Positions 15,567 through 23,281 of a stretch of 64,000 bases of DNA are shown in pieces. Position 1 is the stretch's first letter. The number at the start of each line of letters is the position of its first letter. The stretch is taken from positions 3,487,501 to 3,551,500 of the forward strand of contig JADKIW010000001.1 in the NCBI GenBank assembly GCA_016721115.1, read 5' to 3'. The position numbers and the translations under genes were made by a program. Origin of the DNA: Candidatus Defluviilinea proxima (lineage in GTDB: Bacteria > Chloroflexota > Anaerolineae > Anaerolineales > Villigracilaceae). The notes under the pieces are model-generated. The model worked only from the letters and a program-made list of their open reading frames with translations. It searched no databases and was not told the origin of the DNA.

Positions 15567-17213
15567 ATGAATAGCTTTTTGAATATCAAGACCCCCGCAG
15601 AATCGGTTGCGAGAGCCCGTAAGGCTGATTTTGGCCTTGCGAATCAGGGTGTATCGAACGTGCGCCTCGATTATTGGAACCTTACAACCGAAGTCTTATA
15701 TGAAGAAGCAGTATTCCGTGGCGAGGGAGTCACATCTGTAGGCGGGCCTTTCATTGCTCATACCGGCAAGCATACCGCCCGCTCAGCAAAAGACAAGTTC
15801 GTGGTGCGACATACAGATTCCGAAGGGAATGTTTGGTGGGGTGTACACAACCAGCCGTTCAATGAAGAAAAATTTGATGCGTTGTATTCACGCATGTTGG
15901 GATACTTGCAGGGCAGAGATGTGTTTGTGCAGGATGTGTATGCAGGTGCAGATGAGCAATATCGTTTGCCTGTCCGTTTTATTACTGAGCGTGCGTGGCA
16001 TAGTATGTTCATTCGAAACATGTTCATCCTGCCGCAATCGCTTGAGGAATACAAACGTTTCATCCCTGAGTTTACGGTTGTATCTGCGCCGGGTTTCCAG
16101 GCTATGCCAACTGTGGATAATACGAACAGCGAAACCTTTATCATTTTGAATTTCGAGAAGAAGCTTGCTATTATCGGCAACACGGAATACGCGGGCGAAG
16201 CGAAGAAATCTATTTTCACGTTGTTGAATTACCTGCTCCCGCTGGATGGCGTTCTATCCATGCATTGTTCGGCCAATGTGAACCCGAATGATACGCACGA
16301 CGTGGCCTTGTTCTTCGGCTTGAGCGGCACCGGCAAAACGACCCTTTCTGCTGACCCGGAACGCCGCCTCATTGGGGACGATGAGCATGGGTGGAGCGAC
16401 AATGGCATTTTCAACTTTGAAGGCGGATGCTACGCTAAGGTCATCGGGTTATCTGCGGCCGCAGAGCCTGAAATTTATGCAACGACGAAGATGTTCGGTT
16501 CGATCCTGGAGAATGTTCCATTCGACCCGATCACGCGCGCCATCGACTTGAACGATGACTCGATCACAGAGAATACTCGTGCTTCGTATCCTTTGGAGTA
16601 CATCTCGAATGCCGTCCCTGAGAAAAAGGCTGGGCACCCGAAGAACATCATCCTATTAACGTGTGACGCGAGCGGAGTCATGCCCCCGATCGCGAGGTTG
16701 AGCGAGAATCAGGCGTTGTATCAATTCATTTCGGGGTATACGTCCAAAGTGGGCGCAACGGAAGTTGGTCTGGGCAAAGAACCGCAGATCACGTTCTCTG
16801 CTTGTTTCGGTGCGCCGTTCATGGTGCATCATCCATATAAATATGCCGAATTGCTCAAGGACAAGATCGAACGCTACGGCGTGACGTGTTGGCTGGTCAA
16901 TACGGGTTGGGTGGGCGGTGCGTATGGTGTGGGCAAACGTATTTCGATCAAATACACGCGCGCCCTGCTTCATGCGGCATTGAATGGCAAACTGGATACT
17001 GTAAAATATAAGAAAGACCCCATCTTTGGCTTTGAAGTGCCGACCGAATGCCCTGATGTCCCTGCAGAAGTACTCGACCCGTCCATCTCGTGGGGCGATC
17101 GCGGAGAGTACGACAAGAAATATAAACAGTTGGCACAGAGATTTATCGATAACTTCAAGAAGTTCGAGGAACATACGCCAAAAGAAGTGATCGAAGCAGG
17201 TCCGAAAATTTGA
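15567..17213 (+). CDS. pckA: Phosphoenolpyruvate carboxykinase (ATP)
   Basis: Predicted 548-residue cytoplasmic enzyme converting oxaloacetate and ATP to phosphoenolpyruvate, CO2 and ADP, the entry step of gluconeogenesis. Family landmarks: RSAKDKFVV and DVYAGADEQYRLPVRFITE in the N-terminal half, the kinase P loop GLSGTGKTTLSAD, metal-binding GDDEHGWSDNGIFNFEGGCYAK, and the adenine-site region near PEYNTWGT-like NTGWVGGAYGVGKR. Start at 15567 follows AAAGGA by eight bases. Ends at a strong terminator. A decayed copy of its last ~20 codons is present at 19815-19883. Confidence 0.96.
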   Translation: MNSFLNIKTPAESVARARKADFGLANQGVSNVRLDYWNLTTEVLYEEAVFRGEGVTSVGGPFIAHTGKHTARSAKDKFVVRHTDSEGNVWWGVHNQPFNEEKFDALYSRMLGYLQGRDVFVQDVYAGADEQYRLPVRFITERAWHSMFIRNMFILPQSLEEYKRFIPEFTVVSAPGFQAMPTVDNTNSETFIILNFEKKLAIIGNTEYAGEAKKSIFTLLNYLLPLDGVLSMHCSANVNPNDTHDVALFFGLSGTGKTTLSADPERRLIGDDEHGWSDNGIFNFEGGCYAKVIGLSAAAEPEIYATTKMFGSILENVPFDPITRAIDLNDDSITENTRASYPLEYISNAVPEKKAGHPKNIILLTCDASGVMPPIARLSENQALYQFISGYTSKVGATEVGLGKEPQITFSACFGAPFMVHHPYKYAELLKDKIERYGVTCWLVNTGWVGGAYGVGKRISIKYTRALLHAALNGKLDTVKYKKDPIFGFEVPTECPDVPAEVLDPSISWGDRGEYDKKYKQLAQRFIDNFKKFEEHTPKEVIEAGPKI

Positions 17214-17223
17214 TGAATAATAT

Positions 17224-17257
17224 GATGGTCAGATTGAAGTCTGACCATCTCTTTTTT
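17224..17257 (+). terminator. Terminator after pckA
   Basis: GATGGTCAGA and TCTGACCATC pair around a six-base loop, followed by CTTTTTT. The next gene's ATG is only five bases beyond the T run. Confidence 0.9.
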
Positions 17258-17261
17258 GTAT

Positions 17262-18134
17262 ATGGACAATCGTTTTGAACAACTAAACCATTCTTTGATT
17301 ATTGAGTTGGCAAGAGCGATGTCGCTCTCTCGGTCAAGCATAACTTTGAAGACACTCGATCTGATCTTTGGGCGGGCAACGAGAAAGTTCTCAAAGCTCT
17401 CTCTTGGCCTCGACCATGAGATCGAGCACCATGGCCCATCTGCCGGATTGCGTTGGTTCCTACCGAACTTTGTTGCAGGGTATTTTGCGCAAGGGCAAGA
17501 GATCATTCCTAAAGACGGCCCCTTGCTTATCGTATCCAATCACCCGGCTTCGTACGATGCACTTGTCATTTCGTCTTTTATCAACCGTCCCGATTACAAG
17601 ATCAGCATCGGTGAGATTCCCCCGTATCGTTACCTGCCACACATCAGCCAGCATGCCATATTTTCACCGCCCGTCAAAAACACATTTGGGCGCATGCAGA
17701 CGGTTCGAAACATTGTGAAGCACCTGAATGCCGATGGGGCCGTTTTGATCTTCCCACGCGGAGGCATCGAACCTGACCCTGCTTTCATGCCAAACCCAGG
17801 TGCAGAATTTGACAAGTGGTCTCACAGCCTTGAGATTTTTCTTCGTCGCGTCCCGCGGACCCGTGTGCTGGTCACTACAGTAAGTGGCGTGATCTCCCCG
17901 AAAGCTATGCGTCACCCGATTACTTGGTTCCGCAAGGCACGCCGAGATCGTCAGCGATTGGCGTTTATCTATCAAATGATTCGTCAGATCTTGAGCGGAA
18001 AAGAACTATATGGTTTGACGCCGCGCGTTACTTTTGGCGAGGTGCTATCCAGCGCGAATCATGAACATATCTTGACGGAAGTAGAACGATCCGCGCGGCG
18101 GACATTGGCGCGGCACATGGATTGGTCTAGTTGA
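17262..18134 (+). CDS. PlsC-like 1-acyl-glycerol-phosphate acyltransferase family protein
   Basis: Predicted 290-residue acyltransferase of the lysophospholipid acyltransferase superfamily. The catalytic H-x4-D motif reads NHPASYDA near residue 91, and the glycerol-phosphate-binding motif resembles FPRGGIEPDP (usually FPEG or similar). No membrane helix is obvious. The start is uncertain: the ATG at 17262 sits just after the pckA terminator with no room for a promoter or ribosome site. A TTG six bases earlier and an internal ATG near 17319 are alternatives. Role in membrane lipid synthesis is inferred from family. Confidence 0.8.
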   Translation: MDNRFEQLNHSLIIELARAMSLSRSSITLKTLDLIFGRATRKFSKLSLGLDHEIEHHGPSAGLRWFLPNFVAGYFAQGQEIIPKDGPLLIVSNHPASYDALVISSFINRPDYKISIGEIPPYRYLPHISQHAIFSPPVKNTFGRMQTVRNIVKHLNADGAVLIFPRGGIEPDPAFMPNPGAEFDKWSHSLEIFLRRVPRTRVLVTTVSGVISPKAMRHPITWFRKARRDRQRLAFIYQMIRQILSGKELYGLTPRVTFGEVLSSANHEHILTEVERSARRTLARHMDWSS

Positions 18135-18614
18135 AATTCAAGCGTGAGATATGTGGAGCGTTTTCAAGATGCAGAACGTCAATGCTCTGTTTGCACTGTA
18201 ACTTCTGAAACACGCTTTCGCTGACAACTTGCAATGCCTTGATGCTTCTTCGATACTTATACAAAACATGATAGATCGGTTGCCCATCTGATGAGTCCAC
18301 CCATTTTTCAAGGATAGCGCCTGTTGTAAGTGTGCCTGTTTGTTCGAGTGTGCGGGCATTTCGATATTGGTAGATCGCTTGAGCGATGAGGAACACAGGG
18401 AAGACGATCAGGAAAATCACGAGCAATACACTTCCTGAAAAGATAAATGTCCACCCTGATGAATTTTTGAATGTATCCATCAACTCTGGTGCCATGATAA
18501 ACAAAGCTACCGACAGAGAAATGACCAGCAAAAGAAAAGCGCCGACCAGATTTTTGCGAGTTGGCCTGCGGTTTCCATGGCTACAATGATGTGACGTTTG
18601 CTTTTATTGTCCAT
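18127..18614 (-). CDS. Small membrane protein, DUF3592-like, apparent one-base frameshift
   Basis: The clear coding body (18127-18531) has two hydrophobic helices at its N-terminal end followed by a soluble part with YHVLYKYRRS, reminiscent of DUF3592-type proteins (weak assignment). Its frame has no ATG. Upstream, ATG at 18612-18614 preceded by GGAGA starts MDNK, but in a different frame. One extra A in the A run corresponding to T bases 18602-18605 would join them into one 163-residue protein. Either the base is missing in the assembly or the gene is broken. Tail-to-tail overlap of eight bases with the acyltransferase gene. Confidence 0.55.
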
Positions 18615-18632
18615 TGTTGGATTCTCCAAATG

Positions 18633-19661
18633 TTAGAGTGAGTCGGCCTTTTCCCATCTTGGGCGGGTGCGAATTCCCTTGCGGATTTGTTGTAGGACCG
18701 GCATGGGGGTATGCAAGACGCGTTTGGCAATGTTGGCGATCCTTTGGGAGGAGATGCCGTTGTTTTGGATGGGCATCAGGCGGTTCAACTCTTCAAGGTC
18801 GAGATTGGTGAATACTTCCTTGCCGAGCGCCACCGCCACAAACGTGCAAGTGGACTGTTGCGTGATGACCGTGGATGCATTCGCGATCATGTGGTTGACA
18901 TTGCCGCTTGTGAATACCTGTGCGCCGGGGGCGTGTCTCTTGATCTCGTTACGGGCACGCCGCGGATTTTCGGTGGGATGTAACTTAAAGATCAATGGCC
19001 GTCCCTTTGCGATCTCGACACAGCGTCCGATAAAAGCGACCCGGTCATCGCGCCGAAAAGTTTCCCGCAGTGGCGAAGTGGCAACCAAAACGTAGTCATG
19101 ATGCGGGAAGTCGTTATCCATATTTTTTTGCAGGTTGTCGAAGTTGGGTATCCCTGTCACCGCGAGTTTTTCGGGGCGCACACCCTTGCGGATGAAGTGT
19201 TTTGCATATCCCTCCGATGCAACACAGAAAATATCGTATGCGTCTGATAGCCCGCTGGTGGATGTGTTGGCGATGTAGCGTGGTAGTTTCAGCCATCTCA
19301 CCATCCAGTAGACCCAGGTCTCTGGCTCGGTGATTCCTTCCTGAACAAGCACAACTCGTTTCCCGCGGATATTCCGTTGCACGATCAGGTCGCTGGAGGT
19401 GACGATGAGATCGTAATTATGTTTTTCGCCTCGATGATCCACTTGCAGGGAGTTTCGCGTAAGGTACTCGGCCGTCTCGCGCATGTGGCGTCCGCCTAGG
19501 ACTGTGAAGTTCAACAACCCGGTGCGGCTGGCGAGGTGCTCAATGCCGTCGGCATAATAGGGGGTGAAATAACAATCATATTCACCCATGTGTTGTGCGA
19601 TCTTGTGCATCATCGTCGTCTGGTTAAGCGAGCCGCCGATGAACAATACCTTTTCTGCCAT
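18633..19661 (-). CDS. GT-B-fold glycosyltransferase / glycerophosphotransferase-like protein
   Basis: Predicted 342-residue soluble protein with a two-lobe layout typical of GT-B enzymes. The N-terminal lobe starts KVLFIGGSLNQTTMMHKIA. The C-terminal lobe has VTGIPNFDNL, a donor-site-like IFKLHPTENP (compare HP.E in CDP-glycerol glycerophosphotransferases and nucleotide-sugar epimerases), and ITQQSTCTFVAVALGKEV, equivalent to the S.....EA.. loop. I recognise the fold pattern but not a specific substrate. It stands alone. The start is the first ATG, with a weak AGGTGATATGG context. Confidence 0.65.
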   Translation of the reverse strand: MAEKVLFIGGSLNQTTMMHKIAQHMGEYDCYFTPYYADGIEHLASRTGLLNFTVLGGRHMRETAEYLTRNSLQVDHRGEKHNYDLIVTSSDLIVQRNIRGKRVVLVQEGITEPETWVYWMVRWLKLPRYIANTSTSGLSDAYDIFCVASEGYAKHFIRKGVRPEKLAVTGIPNFDNLQKNMDNDFPHHDYVLVATSPLRETFRRDDRVAFIGRCVEIAKGRPLIFKLHPTENPRRARNEIKRHAPGAQVFTSGNVNHMIANASTVITQQSTCTFVAVALGKEVFTNLDLEELNRLMPIQNNGISSQRIANIAKRVLHTPMPVLQQIRKGIRTRPRWEKADSL

Positions 19662-19814
19662 ATCACCTCTTTGCTTTCAAATTCTACTGAAAGCTGGTTA
19701 ATGGCAATGCAACAGATTGTTAAGGGTTATTAAAGGATTGGGAAATGGGGAGAATGATGAAGTTTATGCACGATGTTCAATACATTGTGCATTATCGTTT
19801 GAGTTAGGATTTTG

Positions 19815-19883
19815 ATTTGGGTAGGTGGGTGAATTACGATAAAAAGCACAAACAGTTGGTGTAGAGATTTATTCATCTTAAGG
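19815..19883 (+). pseudogene. Decayed 3' end of a pckA copy
   Basis: Conceptual translation reads NYDKKHKQLV-stop-RFIHLK, closely matching EYDKKYKQLAQRFIDNFK near the C-terminus of PckA in this window. Two ten-base blocks, AAACAGTTGG and AGAGATTTAT, are identical to pckA 17125-17149 and keep the same spacing. It has an internal stop and small indels and is clearly not functional. The rest of the 407-base gap (19662-20068) shows no gene. Confidence 0.65.
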
Positions 19884-19972
19884 CTATTACTTTTTGTAAT
19901 TCTAATTATTGTTTTGGTAGCGTTAATCTCTTATCTCGGCCGCTATTAACGGCTTACTCTTTTGTGTTTTGT

Positions 19973-20007
19973 ATGCTACTTCTAGTGTGTAGACTTAAAA
20001 GTAGCAT
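19973..20007 (+). promoter_or_regulatory. Candidate C-box operator of the restriction-modification system
   Basis: A perfect nine-base inverted repeat, ATGCTACTT and AAGTAGCAT, is separated by 17 bases containing TAGTGTGTAGACTTA. Its centre is about 80 bases upstream of the controller gene. The inner part recalls the GTG-spaced half-sites of known C boxes. It would let the controller regulate its own operon. Confidence 0.45.
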
Positions 20008-20068
20008 TGCTGGTAATTTATAAACACAATTTTCTCTCCAATGTTATTTCGTACTCTTAGGTGAATAT

Positions 20069-20301
20069 ATGAGCGAATCAAGTACAGAATTACGGAAAAT
20101 ACTCGCTAGAAATGTGCGGGCACTCCGATTACAGAAAAAAATTTCGCAAGAGCAACTTGCGGATATTTGCAAACTTCATCGAACCTATATTGGTTCAGTT
20201 GAGCGAATGGAGAGAAATGTAACTATAGGTACTTTGATAAAGTTTGCAAATGCCTTAACGTGACAGTTATCGATTTGTTGACCAAAAGAGAGAACATATA
20301 A
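20069..20301 (+). CDS. Restriction-modification controller (C) protein, frameshifted near its end
   Basis: XRE-type helix-turn-helix protein. The first 64 residues run through SQEQLADICKLHRTYIGSVERMERNVTIGTLIKFANAL, the standard C-protein pattern. Then a TGA occurs at 20261-20263. In the next frame the text continues GTG ACA GTT ATC GAT TTG TTG, that is VTVIDLLTKRENI-stop at 20299-20301, exactly the usual C-protein ending. One extra A at 20257-20258 repairs it to about 77 residues. The repaired stop overlaps the next ATG as TAATG, which strongly supports the repair. Such proteins time endonuclease expression after entry into a new host. Confidence 0.75.
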
Positions 20302-21349
20302 TGAGCCATTATGAATCATCCATTAATTACCCTAAAATAATCTCAGAAAGAAACTCTCAATATACGACTCACTGGAAGGAAAGAATCAGGATTTATGGAT
20401 ACCGACACCTGATCTTGAACGATTGTTAAATAAAGGGTTATCCGCTTTTTCTATAAGTGGATTGCCACTTCGAACTAGGTCAAAAATCATTAAGCAAAAA
20501 ATTTGTGAGATTTTGGGTTACCCAATACCTGAAACATTCCAAAGAACTCAGCCTAGATTTTTTGGACAATTATTTGATACGTATATCCAAAAATCTAATA
20601 ATCTCCAAATTTGGAATGAAGATATATCCCTTTCTCGCCGCTATGTGATTATTCAAATTTCCACAGATGATATTGTTCAAAAGGTAAGAGTCGTTACAGG
20701 CGAACTTCTTTCTAGTTTGGATAAAACAGGAGTTTTTACGCAAAAATACCAAGCTCGTCTTTCTCCTGGGGATTCAGTTTTAGAATTAGTGACGCCCGAT
20801 GACACAGATCGATTGAGATTATTGTTCAAGAACGATTCTTACCCCAATTCGTTTACATCAAGCCCTGCGCAAAACCCATCCGTGAAATCGCTACTCCCAA
20901 TTCAAGTTATTTTTGAAAGGCTTAAAAACCTTGTTGGGCGACGTTTTCATAATAGAGGACACGATCAAGAGCGAAATAGAGGAGAGCAATTACATCGGCT
21001 AGTTTGCGATGCCCTTGGATACAATAATTTTTCAGATGATGGGCAGTTTCCCGATATTCGCCATCAATTGCTTGAAATAAAATTGCAAACTTCGCCAACC
21101 ATTGATCTTGGACTTGTTTGTCCCAATAGTACAGACTTTCTTGATATTCCAGATATTGAAGGTATTAATGTGCGCCATTGTGATGTGCGATATGCGCTTT
21201 TTTATGCAACACTAAATGGAGAATTTATTACTATAACGCACTTCTTTCTTTCTACTGGGGAATCTTTTTTTAGTAGATTTCCACAATTCGGAGGAAAGGT
21301 TGTAAATAAGAAACTGCAAATTCCGTTACCTAAAGACTTTTTTGATTGA
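20301..21349 (+). CDS. Type II restriction endonuclease, frameshifted near its start
   Basis: The open body begins near 20318 in one frame and gives residues such as DSLEGKNQDLWIPTPDLERLLNKGLSAF, a typical endonuclease opening. The natural ATG (20301, overlapping the controller stop) is in another frame and reads MSHYESSINYPKIISER. One extra A in 20351-20353 joins them into about 350 residues. The C-terminal half has FPDIRHQLLEIKLQTSP, a PD-(D/E)xK-type catalytic pattern. No ATG starts the body on its own; a TTG at 20423 would lose the start. It converges with the methyltransferase gene and overlaps it by 20 bases. Recognition site unknown. Confidence 0.75.
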
Positions 21350-23033
21350 AGCCAAAAGCTTGCCATACAAGCTGATCTAGTGCTTCGTCTAATTCGTCGA
21401 CTTTGTCTGTTTGTACTAAATCATAGATTTGTTTTGTTGCCTGGATGATCTGTTTAGCTAATGGAGTGTTTGGATCTGGCAAGGGAAATTCTTTTACATA
21501 TTGCGCGTTATAACGTCGCCTGCCTGCATATAACTTATTATGGAAACGGTGATCGTAGAAAGCTTCGGCGAGGGTGGAGTTTGCAACTGCAAGCATGAGC
21601 CATAATAGCTCAATTTGTTGTGGGTTTTTGCATGTTATCCAGTAACAATCACCATTAATAACTGACTTACTTAAATCCATCCAAAAGGTTGGCTTTTCAG
21701 AAATATCGCGCATTACAATTTTCGGTATATCCCATGCGCTGGGGTCTTGTGGAACCCATATTTCATACCAGAGCCTTCCACTATCTATTAGGTAAGACCT
21801 TGCCTCTAAGGTATTTCGAAATTTTTCAAGGTATTGAGATGTTTTTGGGTAATTATCTAAATTTGCAACCCCCCGTTTACCCTGAATAATCATATGCGGA
21901 TAAAGAATTTCTCTCTGCTCCGACGAATCTGTTGCCCTATACCTCCTAGCTATATGATGCGTTACTAAGGGTCTTAATAATTCAGGTCGTTCATTCTCTG
22001 GAAGCTCATTCCAGTCAGTTCTAATAAACACTTTATCTGCAGTCGTTTTAACTCCTACCTTAATGTCGCCAACTTCATCGAAAGAATATGCAGTATTAGC
22101 TTTCACTGTGGAGAGCCAATCCTCAGACTTTTTATTCGCAATGCGCCAGACGTTTTTGGTTTTCTGCCCGTATTCTAGTTCGCCTTGCCTGACTAGATAA
22201 ATATTTCCGTCATGTGTACTAATTATTCCTTCCATATCAAGTGCTGATATAGCGTTATCTACAAATTTGGTGGGATTGCCTTGAGTTGTATATATGGAAG
22301 TAAAACTTGCTTTTTGAATAAGGCTGTTTTCGCCTTTTTTCCTCAAAAGCAATACGGCAGGTAGGACTGCGGCTTCAAAAAGCCGAGTATCGCCTAAGTC
22401 CCAAATGTCTAGTACATCAAAGTCATCAAGAATATTTTCACGTATACTTGCTCCAGACTTAGTACTTAATAACTTATTAGAAATAATGATGCCCGCTATT
22501 CCATTTGGTTGCAACACATGAGATATTCCCTGAATAAAGGCATGATATAGGTCAACACGCCCAGTTAAATTAAATTGCTTAGAAAGCTCTCTGGACTTTT
22601 TGCCACCCATTATTTGGGTTCTAACGTATGGGGGATTGGCAATAACTATATCAAACCGCTCGAAATTGTTGTCGTCAAATAAACCTAGCTGTTTCTTGTT
22701 TTTGAATGCAAATTCAAGGAAATCTTCGTTTCTTAGGGCTAATGGAATACGTGGGAATTCGCTTGAAATACGTTGATGTGCAAACAAAATTGCACTTTTA
22801 TCAGTATCAAATCCTGTTATTTTTTTGTTGTTTATTTGATTGCTGGATAAAACATTTAGAAGAGAACATAATAATTCGCCATTCCCGACTGCTGGATCCA
22901 TCACATGAATACAACGTTCCTGAAAGTTGGTTGGTATTACTTTATAAATTTTATCTGCAACAAAATCAGACAACGTTTTAGGTGTGTAATGAACACCATT
23001 TTCTTTTTTTTCATCTACAGCAGAATATCTCAT
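21330..23033 (-). CDS. Type II DNA adenine-N6 methyltransferase
   Basis: Predicted 567-residue modification enzyme protecting host DNA against the convergent endonuclease. The start region GVHYTPKTLSDFVADKI and the AdoMet-binding motif I (VMDPAVGNGELLCSL) are followed by motif IV IANPPYVR, the catalytic NPPY of adenine-N6 methylases. A C-terminal target-recognition region contains HNKLYAGRRRYNAQYVKEFPLPDP, seen in Eco57I/TaqI-like enzymes. Base composition is AT-rich like the rest of the island. No frameshift here, which fits selection to keep protection intact. Confidence 0.9.
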   Translation of the reverse strand: MRYSAVDEKKENGVHYTPKTLSDFVADKIYKVIPTNFQERCIHVMDPAVGNGELLCSLLNVLSSNQINNKKITGFDTDKSAILFAHQRISSEFPRIPLALRNEDFLEFAFKNKKQLGLFDDNNFERFDIVIANPPYVRTQIMGGKKSRELSKQFNLTGRVDLYHAFIQGISHVLQPNGIAGIIISNKLLSTKSGASIRENILDDFDVLDIWDLGDTRLFEAAVLPAVLLLRKKGENSLIQKASFTSIYTTQGNPTKFVDNAISALDMEGIISTHDGNIYLVRQGELEYGQKTKNVWRIANKKSEDWLSTVKANTAYSFDEVGDIKVGVKTTADKVFIRTDWNELPENERPELLRPLVTHHIARRYRATDSSEQREILYPHMIIQGKRGVANLDNYPKTSQYLEKFRNTLEARSYLIDSGRLWYEIWVPQDPSAWDIPKIVMRDISEKPTFWMDLSKSVINGDCYWITCKNPQQIELLWLMLAVANSTLAEAFYDHRFHNKLYAGRRRYNAQYVKEFPLPDPNTPLAKQIIQATKQIYDLVQTDKVDELDEALDQLVWQAFGFNQKSL

Positions 23034-23198
23034 AATTATAAATATCTCTTGGACATTAGATTGTTTAGAAGATGGTACTTATAGTCATCATTTTTGTCAA
23101 TCCCCAATAACAATTCCTGTATTTTCAATACTTGTTTTTGGTGTAACAAGATAACTATAATTTACACCAGTTAGACTACCGATTGTAAATTCTTGACT

Positions 23199-23280
23199 TT
23201 ACCCATCCGCCAGCACATGCCTCACAATGACCAGCCTCTGAATCTCGCTTGTCCCTTCGCATCGCGATAGATCCTCTCAA
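23199..23280 (-). pseudogene. Relic of an acyl-CoA dehydrogenase 3' end
   Basis: Read on the minus strand it gives VERIYRDA, then after a shift EGTSEIQRLVIVRHVLADG-stop. That is the characteristic end of acyl-CoA dehydrogenases (...RDAK..IYEGTSEIQR...R). The segment between RDA and EGTSEIQ is deleted, apparently between two GAAG repeats. The rest of the 248-base gap (23034-23198) is AT-rich and shows no gene. Confidence 0.65.
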
Positions 23281-23281
23281 C

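Noticed and set aside
16656..17174. A 172-residue frame opposite pckA
   Set aside because: Antisense shadow of the conserved pckA C-terminal half.
19921..19951. Inverted repeat CGTTAAT/ATTAACG as an insertion-sequence end
   Set aside because: Only seven bases per arm, no target duplication and no transposase nearby.
20423..20425. TTG as the true endonuclease start
   Set aside because: In-frame protein-like text extends at least 35 codons upstream, and a well-placed ATG overlapping the controller stop is one base out of frame.
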